Assembly (NCBI GenBank): GCA_947036475.1
Contig: CAMQRG010000086.1
Coordinates: 1-8,142, forward strand
Direction of reading: 5' to 3'
Source of the DNA: an uncultured Clostridia bacterium
GTDB taxonomy: Bacteria; Bacillota; Clostridia; Lachnospirales; Anaerotignaceae
DNA length: 8,142 nt
The notes under the pieces were generated by a model. The model was not told where the DNA came from, made no database searches, and worked only from the letters and a program-made list of their open reading frames with translations. Below are positions 1-4,115 of the stretch, piece by piece (position 1 is the first letter of the stretch; each line of letters opens with the position of its first letter). A program made the position numbers and the translations under genes.

Positions 1-59
1 GCCTTCGGGTTAGGCATCAGGCCCTTAGGACCAAGCACACGACCCATACGGCCAACAAC
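1..59. other. Fold-back (inverted) copy of rplA sequence at the contig end, probably artefact
   Basis: Bases 1-59 are the reverse complement of bases 76-134 with one mismatch (base 47 against base 88), separated by a 16-base loop (60-75). Only from about base 60 does the sequence read as normal rplA. A 59-bp near-perfect palindrome inside a ribosomal protein gene, placed exactly at the end of the sequence, is what a chimeric read or strand-switching event gives. It is unlikely to be genomic. The mismatch changes Leu to Met in the L1 reading (GRLGR against GRMGR), so the folded arm may come from another strain or contain an error. Confidence 0.85.
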
Positions 60-60
60 C

Positions 61-405
61 CCTGATATGATGGGCGTTGTTGGCCGTCTGGGTCGTGTGC
101 TTGGTCCTAAGGGCCTGATGCCTAACCCGAAGGCTGGCACAGTTACGATGGACGTAACAAAAGCAATCAACGATATCAAAGCCGGTAAGATTGAGTACCG
201 TCTGGATAAGACGAACATCATTCATGTTCCTGTAGGCAAGGTATCCTTTGGTTCTGAAAAGCTGGGAGAAAACTTCCAGACTCTGATGAGCGCAGTCATA
301 AAAGCAAAACCGACAGCTGCAAAGGGCCAGTACCTCAAGAGCGTTGTTCTGACAACGACAATGGGCCCCGGCGTGAAGGTTAACCCTGCAAAGATTTCTG
401 AGTAA
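61..405 (+). CDS. rplA: 50S ribosomal protein L1, C-terminal half (5' truncated)
   Basis: L1 binds 23S rRNA at the L1 stalk and helps release deacylated tRNA from the E site; in many bacteria it also represses its own operon. The frame opens with Pro-Asp-Met-Met at 61-72 and continues into the L1 signature region VGRLGRVLGPKGLMPNPK (residues encoded at about 79-132), then the conserved C-terminal stretch with KAGKIEYR and the ending TTTMGPGVKVN, and stops with TAA at 403-405. About 114 residues are present against the usual 230 or so, so the N-terminal half is missing because the contig ends here. The ATG at 67 is an internal Met of the family, not the true start. rplK would be expected upstream. 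Upstream bases 1-59 are a fold-back copy and should not be translated as part of this gene. Confidence 0.93.
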   Translation, partial: PDMMGVVGRLGRVLGPKGLMPNPKAGTVTMDVTKAINDIKAGKIEYRLDKTNIIHVPVGKVSFGSEKLGENFQTLMSAVIKAKPTAAKGQYLKSVVLTTTMGPGVKVNPAKISE

Positions 406-409
406 ATAT

Positions 410-610
410 AAAAAAACTGGAGGCTCTGCCTCCAAACCTCCGCAAGGGGGCACCCGCCCCCTTGACCCGGGATTGCCGCAAAAACTGCGTTTTTGCGGGA
501 ACATTGAACAGATAGCTCCAGCCGCATGAATATGCGGCTGGCAATAAAGTTTGGGGTCAAGCCCTTTTCAAAGGGCTTGCGGGATTCGGGGCGGCGCCCC
601 GAAAGGTTTT
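410..610. repeat. Composite hairpin element made of two inverted modules
   Basis: Six hairpins follow one another: 419-433 (GGAGGC/GCCTCC), 443-464 (9-bp stem, loop 452-455), 476-498 (10-bp stem, loop TGC), 518-541 (10-bp stem, loop GAAT), 558-579 (CAAGCCCTT/AAGGGCTTG) and 585-603 (TTCGGGGC/GCCCCGAA). The left pair (module A, 410-468) and the right pair read on the other strand (module B, 610-554) share one plan: A-run, GC-rich hairpin, CCGCAAG core, second GC-rich hairpin, TTGACCC. Stem sequences differ between modules but pairing is kept. The end hairpins point outwards with T-tracts: seven T on the minus strand beside 419-433, and TTTT at 607-610 on the plus strand. It could be an intergenic repeat of the MITE or REP type acting as a two-way terminator. 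No reading frame is supported inside it. Confidence 0.7.
585..610 (+). terminator. Probable terminator after rplA
   Basis: An 8-bp perfect stem TTCGGGGC/GCCCCGAA with loop GGC is followed by AGG and TTTT (607-610). The T-tract is short, so efficiency is uncertain. It is the last hairpin before the rplJ promoter and the only one downstream of rplA with T residues on the plus strand. Confidence 0.45.
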
Positions 611-630
611 AAAAAAATTTGCGGAAATCC

Positions 631-659
631 TTGACAGGCACCCGTTTTCGCGGTATGAT
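631..659 (+). promoter_or_regulatory. Strong SigA-type promoter for rplJL
   Basis: The -35 box TTGACA (631-636) is a perfect consensus. The -10 box TATGAT (654-659) matches five of six, and the spacer is exactly 17 bp (637-653). Transcription should start near 666, giving a leader of about 160 bases that contains the L10 autoregulatory structure. An A/T-rich stretch (607-620) lies just upstream and may serve as an UP element. Confidence 0.85.
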
Positions 660-683
660 AAACGGGTTGAAAGAAAAATTCAT

Positions 684-787
684 ATCTGCCGTAGACAGCA
701 GGTGCAAGAAATTGCGTAAACCCTGCCGAGGAAACCGGAAGCGTGAGCTTACAAGCCTCTTTGTCTATGTGCAGAGAGGCTTTTTTC
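684..787 (+). promoter_or_regulatory. L10 leader (ribosomal protein autoregulatory RNA) with attenuator terminator
   Basis: The stretch matches the conserved Firmicutes L10 leader: TGCCGTAGACAGCAGGTGC at 687-705, CCTGCCGAGGAAACC at 722-736, and a terminator hairpin GCCTCT (755-760) with AGAGGC (775-780) followed by six T (781-786). GCAGG (698-702) pairs with CCTGC (722-726) to form the stem that carries the kink-turn-like L10 binding region. In the known mechanism, free L10 with L7/L12 dimers binds this RNA and lowers expression of rplJ-rplL when these proteins exceed rRNA. Here the T-tract hairpin before the rplJ ribosome binding site indicates control by premature termination. Assignment rests on the motif pattern and on the position directly upstream of rplJ. 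Confidence 0.9.
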
Positions 788-827
788 AAGACTGGAATAC
801 CGAAAAGAATTTAAGGAGGTGTAAAAA

Positions 828-1328
828 ATGGCAAAGATCGAACAGAAGCAGGTTGTTGTGAACGAGATCAAAGAAAAGCTGGAAAAGGCGGCTTCCGTTG
901 TTATGGTGGACGCAAGAGGCCTGACAGTAGAACAGGATACCGCTCTGAGAAAACAGCTCAGGGAGGCCGGCGTTGATTATAAGGTTTACAAAAACACAAT
1001 GGTGCATTTTGCAATTCAGGGCACGCAGTTTGAAGGACTGGACGAATACCTCGCAGGTCCCAGCACGTTTGCGTTCAGTTATGAGGACGCAACGACAGCA
1101 GCCAGCATCCTGAACAAAGTTGCAAAAGATGTAAAAGAACTGGAATTTAAGGCGGGCGTTGTGGAAGGCATTGTGTACGATGCGGCAGGCATGAAGCTGA
1201 TTGCGGATATTCCTTCCAGAGAGGTACTGCTTTCCAAGCTGCTCGGCAGCTTCAAGTCCCCTATGTCCTCTTTCGCACGCGTTATCGACCAGATTGCGAA
1301 GAAAGACGGCGAGGCGGCAGCAGAATAA
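828..1328 (+). CDS. rplJ: 50S ribosomal protein L10
   Basis: L10 anchors the L7/L12 dimers to the ribosome as the base of the stalk and, with them, represses its own mRNA through the leader upstream. The 166-residue product has the usual family length. It shows the N-terminal rRNA-binding domain with VDARGLTVEQ (about 28-37) and the KVYKNTM segment (about 52-58), then GPSTFAFSYED (about 77-87), SREVLLSKLLGS (about 130-141), and a C-terminal helix with the alanine-rich tail that holds L7/L12 dimers. The ATG at 828 follows AAGGAGGTG (813-821) at good distance. rplL begins 81 bases downstream with no terminator between, so both are on one transcript. Confidence 0.97.
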   Translation: MAKIEQKQVVVNEIKEKLEKAASVVMVDARGLTVEQDTALRKQLREAGVDYKVYKNTMVHFAIQGTQFEGLDEYLAGPSTFAFSYEDATTAASILNKVAKDVKELEFKAGVVEGIVYDAAGMKLIADIPSREVLLSKLLGSFKSPMSSFARVIDQIAKKDGEAAAE

Positions 1329-1409
1329 GAAGAATCCCTTTTCCACCCCGATGCGGGCGGCAGGGCTTAATATTGAAAACAGACAAATATTATTCGGAGG
1401 TGCTTAACA

Positions 1410-1787
1410 ATGGCAAAATTGACAATCGAAGAAATCATTGCAGCTGTAAAAGAACTTACAGTTTTGGAACTGAATGACCTGGTAAAAGCAGCAGAAGAAG
1501 AATTCGGCGTATCCGCAGCAGCGGGCGTTGCAGTAGTAGCCGGCCCTGCAGCTGGCGGTGCAGCAGCGGAAGAAAAGACAGAATTCGACGTTGAACTGAC
1601 AGAAGTTGGCGCAGAAAAAATCAAGGTTATCAAGGTTGTTCGTGAAGTAACAGGTCTGGGCCTGAAAGAAGCGAAGGAAGCAGTTGACGGCGCTCCTAAG
1701 GTTCTGAAAGAACAGGTTTCCAAAGAAGAAGCTGACGGCATCAAAGCAAAACTGGAAGAAGTTGGCGCAAAGGTAACACTGAAGTAA
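1410..1787 (+). CDS. rplL: 50S ribosomal protein L7/L12
   Basis: L7/L12 forms the flexible stalk that recruits and stimulates translation GTPases (EF-Tu, EF-G, IF2, RF3). The 125-residue product is standard length. Domains are visible in order: N-terminal dimerisation helices (1-33), an Ala/Gly-rich hinge (about 35-55), and the C-terminal factor-binding domain (58-125) with KIKVIKVVREVTGLGLKEAK (70-89) and a family-typical end in KVTLK. The ATG at 1410 follows GGAGGTG (1397-1403). The protein is acidic, Ala/Glu-rich and has no Cys or Trp, as expected. Being last in the unit, it is followed by a strong terminator at 1864-1900. Confidence 0.97.
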   Translation: MAKLTIEEIIAAVKELTVLELNDLVKAAEEEFGVSAAAGVAVVAGPAAGGAAAEEKTEFDVELTEVGAEKIKVIKVVREVTGLGLKEAKEAVDGAPKVLKEQVSKEEADGIKAKLEEVGAKVTLK

Positions 1788-1815
1788 GAGTTTTCCAAAA
1801 CCGACAAATAAAAAA

Positions 1816-1858
1816 GGCGGCTTGCCATAAGAAAACAAAATTTTCTTATGGCAACGCC
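1816..1858. other. Long hairpin between rplL and its terminator
   Basis: TTGCCATAAGAAAA (1822-1835) pairs perfectly with TTTTCTTATGGCAA (1841-1854) over 14 bp with a 5-base loop. The stem extends by GGCG (1816-1819) with CGCC (1855-1858) across a 2-base bulge. There is no T-tract on the plus strand. On the minus strand it would be followed by T-rich sequence (complement of the A-run 1806-1815), so it could stop transcription coming from the right. It may also protect the 3' end of rplL mRNA. Confidence 0.65.
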
Positions 1859-1863
1859 CATAA

Positions 1864-1900
1864 CGGCAGGAGTCTGTTTTTCAGACTTTTGCTGTTTTTT
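1864..1900 (+). terminator. Intrinsic terminator of the rplJL unit
   Basis: A 13-bp stem from CGGCAGGAGTCTG (1864-1876) and CAGACTTTTGCTG (1882-1894), using three G-U pairs, has a five-T loop and is directly followed by six T (1895-1900). This is a classic strong Rho-independent terminator. Confidence 0.88.
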
Positions 1901-1932
1901 ATTTCCGCTGAACAGGCAGGTATTTATGCACA

Positions 1933-2071
1933 ATGGAGGAAAACATACGAAAACAGGAGTTGTTCGATAATCAGGAAAGGGCTTTGTTTTTGGTATGGAT
2001 ATGCTGCCGAAAGATTCTTTTCGGGAGGGTATTGGGGAATATGCAAGGCTGGTTTATCAGGAAAAATATAA
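1933..2071 (+). pseudogene. Possible frameshifted remnant of a small gene
   Basis: This stretch lies between the rplL terminator and the shared terminator at 2072-2101. From ATG 1933 the frame reads MEENIRKQELFDNQERALF, which looks like a real charged N-terminus. After the T-run at 1987-1991 the protein-like reading moves to another frame: MDMLPKDSFREGIGEYARLV from 1995, then YQEKYKKG. Adding one base in the T-run would join the two parts. Neither frame has its own stop before running into the terminator and the antisense of the next gene, and there is only a weak ribosome binding site (AGGCAGG at 1914-1920). I do not recognise the product. It may be a decayed gene, a sequencing error in a homopolymer, or chance. 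The remainder of 1788-2105 holds only the hairpins listed separately. Confidence 0.3.
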
Positions 2072-2101
2072 AAAGGGGCAGAACTTTGGTTCTGCCCCTT
2101 T
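2072..2101 (-). terminator. Terminator of the ybaK-like/Rrf2 operon, symmetric
   Basis: GGGGCAGAAC (2075-2084) pairs with GTTCTGCCCC (2089-2098) around a TTTG loop. The stem is flanked by AAA (2072-2074) and TTT (2099-2101). On the minus strand it lies just after the Rrf2 stop codon and is followed by T-rich sequence (complement of 2062-2074). The A/T flanks let it work from the plus side as well. Confidence 0.85.
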
Positions 2102-2105
2102 GGTA

Positions 2106-2549
2106 TTATCCGTCACAGCGGGTGATGGCTTCGCAGGGATTTTTTTCCGCATATTCTTTGGCCATATCTGCGAGTGTGATATCATCTACCACCTGGTCTA
2201 CGGCCTCTTTCATGCGTTTCCATATGGAGAGGGAAACGCAGCTGTCGAGATTCGGGCAGCTGGGGTGGTCCACACAGCTTACCGGCGAAAGCGAGCCTTC
2301 CAGCACGCGCAGCACTTCCCCGACGGTAATTTCTTCCGGCGGGCGGTTCAGGGCATAACCGCCCTGCGCGCCGCGGTAGCTTTTGACCAGGCCGGATTTC
2401 GTCAGGGGATTGATGATCTGTTCCAAATACTTTTCTGAAATATTCTGGTCTTTCGCGATGTTCTTTAACGGAACCGTACCGTTTCCATGCTGCAAAGCCA
2501 GCGCAAGCATCAGGCGGATTCCATAACGTCCTCTGGTCGAAATCTTCAT
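2106..2549 (-). CDS. Rrf2 family transcriptional regulator with IscR-like Fe-S ligands
   Basis: A 147-residue Rrf2 protein. The N-terminal winged helix-turn-helix is typical: start MKISTRGRYGIRLMLALA, recognition region ISEKYLEQIINPLTKSGLVKS (37-57), wing RGAQGGYAL (59-67). Then come EITVGEVLRVLEG (73-85) and three cysteines, C92, C98 and C104, in C-x5-C-x5-C spacing. That spacing and numbering are those of E. coli IscR, so a [2Fe-2S] or [4Fe-4S] cluster that senses Fe-S status, iron, redox or NO is likely. CymR-type members that control cysteine metabolism lack this triad. Two more cysteines (C139, C145) lie near the C-terminus. The start has AAGGAG nine bases upstream. It sits 21 bases after a YbaK-like gene on the same strand, so the two are cotranscribed. 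No isc/suf genes are in the window, so targets are unknown. Confidence 0.93.
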   Translation of the reverse strand: MKISTRGRYGIRLMLALALQHGNGTVPLKNIAKDQNISEKYLEQIINPLTKSGLVKSYRGAQGGYALNRPPEEITVGEVLRVLEGSLSPVSCVDHPSCPNLDSCVSLSIWKRMKEAVDQVVDDITLADMAKEYAEKNPCEAITRCDG

Positions 2550-2570
2550 AAATATAGTCTCCTTATTGAT

Positions 2571-3050
2571 TTATTCCGCATCCTGCCAGCCCTTACATAC
2601 GTCAACCCATTCGATACATTTGCCGTAATGGAACAACTCGTCACAGGTCAGTTCGACTGCGGAATTGCTGCTGCCAGCGGCGGGGAAAACGGTATCAAAG
2701 CGTTTCATGGAAATATCGGCATAAGCCTTTGTGGTTTCCGGCAGGGCGAAGGGGCATACACCGCCAACGGCATGTCCGGTTGCGTCAAGCGTTTCTTCGG
2801 GGGAAAGCATCTTTGCTTTCAGGCCAAACGTGTCTTTGAATTTGCGGTTGTCGATTTTTGTATCGCCTGCTACAGCAATAACAATGGGTCCTTCTTTGGA
2901 CATCAGGCAGAGTGTTTTTGTGATGCGGGCGGGGATAACGCCTGCCGCCTGCGCAGCCAGCTCAACAGTTGCGCTGGAGGTTGCAAATTCCAAAACTTCT
3001 TTGGGACATTCCATCTCTTTCAGATAGGCCCGTACTTTTTCAATAGACAT
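2571..3050 (-). CDS. YbaK/EbsC family aminoacyl-tRNA deacylase-like protein
   Basis: The 159-residue product is a single YbaK/ProXp (INS-superfamily) domain, the family that hydrolyses mischarged tRNAs such as Cys- or Ala-tRNA(Pro) in trans. Visible features are TVELAAQAAGVIPARITKTL (28-47) with the conserved lysine K45, a VIAVAGD strand (58-64), the GGVCPFAL loop (96-103) corresponding to the family's GG-x-x-P motif, and a C-terminal SAVELTCDEL segment (130-139). The start at 3050 (MSIEKVRAYL) follows AAGGAG in frame-independent position and gives the normal family length. A longer in-frame start at 3188 adds 46 residues with no family similarity and no ribosome binding site. The tRNA substrate cannot be told from sequence. 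Pairing with an Fe-S type Rrf2 gene suggests a link to cysteine or Fe-S metabolism, which is inference. Confidence 0.92.
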   Translation of the reverse strand: MSIEKVRAYLKEMECPKEVLEFATSSATVELAAQAAGVIPARITKTLCLMSKEGPIVIAVAGDTKIDNRKFKDTFGLKAKMLSPEETLDATGHAVGGVCPFALPETTKAYADISMKRFDTVFPAAGSSNSAVELTCDELFHYGKCIEWVDVCKGWQDAE

Positions 3051-3114
3051 TTCTGTGACATCTCCTTTGTGATTTGCGTATGGGCGGTTTTGGCCGCCGC
3101 TTGTATTATCATTA

Positions 3115-3143
3115 AGCATATCAGAAAAGGGGAATTTCTGCAA
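3115..3143 (-). promoter_or_regulatory. Candidate promoter of the ybaK-like/Rrf2 operon
   Basis: Read on the minus strand, TTGCAG (3143-3138) and TATGCT (3120-3115) are separated by 17 bp, with an upstream TG at the extended -10 position. Matches to consensus are moderate. The predicted 5' leader (about 55 bases) contains a short GGCGG/CCGCC hairpin (3083-3098) before the ribosome binding site. Confidence 0.35.
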
Positions 3144-3210
3144 GAAAGAAAGTGTTTTTTTGCAAAGAATGAGGGGGATTGTCCGCATGGCATGGAACTG
3201 TCCGGTTTCT

Positions 3211-3260
3211 GTAAATTTTTCGTAAATCCTGCTTTACGCCGGTGTAAAAAATGCTATAAT
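3211..3260 (+). promoter_or_regulatory. Phased GTAAA boxes and upstream promoter P1 of the two-component operon
   Basis: GTAAA occurs at 3211, 3222 and 3244, and its inverse TTTAC at 3233, so the boxes start exactly 11 bp apart. The first two form a CTGTAAA-4-TCGTAAA arrangement, similar in layout to the 11-bp direct repeats bound by PhoB/OmpR-type regulators. An extended -10, TGCTATAAT (3252-3260), follows. TTTACG (3233-3238) could be a -35 with 16-bp spacing. The downstream gene is an OmpR/PhoB-family regulator, so autoregulation is the natural reading. Boxes are seen; binding is inferred. Confidence 0.55.
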
Positions 3261-3297
3261 GATTGCATGGCTCAAAAACATTATGGTTTTTGCTCTC

Positions 3298-3351
3298 GTA
3301 AGAGAATTGTAAGGAATTTTCAAGTTTTTTGTAAAAGAATACTGCTATAAT
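3298..3351 (+). promoter_or_regulatory. Second phased box set and promoter P2 of the two-component operon
   Basis: GTAAG at 3298 and 3309, a weaker TCAAG at 3320, and GTAAA at 3331 again fall in 11-bp steps. They are followed by a second TGCTATAAT (3343-3351), identical to that of P1. No good -35 lies at the right distance, which fits a promoter that depends on an activator. P2 would give a 5' leader of about 60 bases. Together with P1 and the leader, this accounts for most of the 369-base gap between the divergent genes at 3050 and 3420. Confidence 0.6.
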
Positions 3352-3355
3352 GGAA

Positions 3356-3386
3356 CGGACAGAGATGCCCGCAACTGGGGCGTCCG
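3356..3386 (+). other. Small stem-loop in the leader of the response regulator gene
   Basis: CGGAC (3356-3360) pairs with GTCCG (3382-3386), enclosing GCCC (3367-3370) with GGGC (3378-3381). It lies at the predicted transcript start from P2 and may stabilise the 5' end. No known riboswitch pattern is seen. Confidence 0.3.
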
Positions 3387-3419
3387 GACAATGGGAAACC
3401 GGCGGAAGGGAGCGTAAAC

Positions 3420-4115
3420 ATGGAGCAGTTTAATATTTTGGTCTGTGACGATGACAGGAGTATCGTTGAGGCGATTGAAATTTATCTGAAACAGGAAAAC
3501 TATCATGTGATAAAAGCGTACAATGGGCTGGAGGCGCTGGAAGCTCTGGAGAAAAATGAAATACACCTGATATTGATGGACGTAATGATGCCGCAGCTGG
3601 ACGGGCTGAATACGACGGTCAAAATCCGTGAAAGCATGAATATCCCCATTATTATACTTTCTGCAAAAACGGAGGATACGGATAAAATTCTGGGGCTGAA
3701 TTTTGGCGCAGATGATTATATCAGCAAGCCGTTTAACCCGCTGGAACTTCTGGCGCGTATCAAAAGCCAGATGCGCCGCTATACTACGCTGGGCAGTATT
3801 GCAGAGAAAAGCAACGTAATCCGTATCGGGGAACTGGAACTGGACAAGGACGCAAAAGAGGTGCGCGTAGGCGGTGAGCCGATTAAACTGACCGCAACGG
3901 AATACGGTATTTTACAGCTGCTGATGGAAAATGCGGGAAAAGTTTTTTCTATCGACCAGATTTACGAAAGTGTCTGGAATGAAATGTCTTTTGCTCCGGA
4001 AAATACGGTTTCGGTGCATATCCGCCGCATCCGTGAGAAAATTGAAATCAACCCGAAGGAACCGAAGTACTTGAAGGTGGTGTGGGGGATTGGCTACAAA
4101 ATCGAAAAATTCTAA
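3420..4115 (+). CDS. Response regulator, OmpR/PhoB family (VanR-like)
   Basis: A 231-residue two-domain regulator. The receiver domain (1-118) has the acidic pocket D10-D12, phosphoacceptor D54 in LILMDVMMPQ, the conserved hydroxyl S81 and lysine K103 in YISKPF, so it should accept phosphate normally. The C-terminal winged helix (about 133-231) has TATEYGILQLL (158-168), recognition helix ENTVSVHIRRIREKIE (194-209) and the wing VWGIGYKIE (221-229). The ATG at 3420 has AAGGGAG seven bases upstream. The partner kinase starts inside its last codons (26-base overlap), indicating translational coupling. The 11-bp phased boxes upstream are likely its own sites. The stimulus and regulon are unknown; general resemblance to VanR does not imply vancomycin resistance, as no van genes are present. 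Confidence 0.95.
   Translation: MEQFNILVCDDDRSIVEAIEIYLKQENYHVIKAYNGLEALEALEKNEIHLILMDVMMPQLDGLNTTVKIRESMNIPIIILSAKTEDTDKILGLNFGADDYISKPFNPLELLARIKSQMRRYTTLGSIAEKSNVIRIGELELDKDAKEVRVGGEPIKLTATEYGILQLLMENAGKVFSIDQIYESVWNEMSFAPENTVSVHIRRIREKIEINPKEPKYLKVVWGIGYKIEKF

Noticed and set aside
410..610. CRISPR array
   Set aside because: Hairpins are all different in sequence, with no repeated unit and spacer pattern.
3051..3188. N-terminal extension of the YbaK-like protein from an ATG at 3188
   Set aside because: The extra 46 residues do not resemble the family, have no ribosome binding site and cover the candidate promoter. MSIEKV at 3050 gives normal length.
2487..3350. Open frame of 287 codons on the plus strand
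   Set aside because: It is antisense to the YbaK-like gene and its promoter region, is rich in Cys and Phe, and has no ribosome binding site or recognisable motif.
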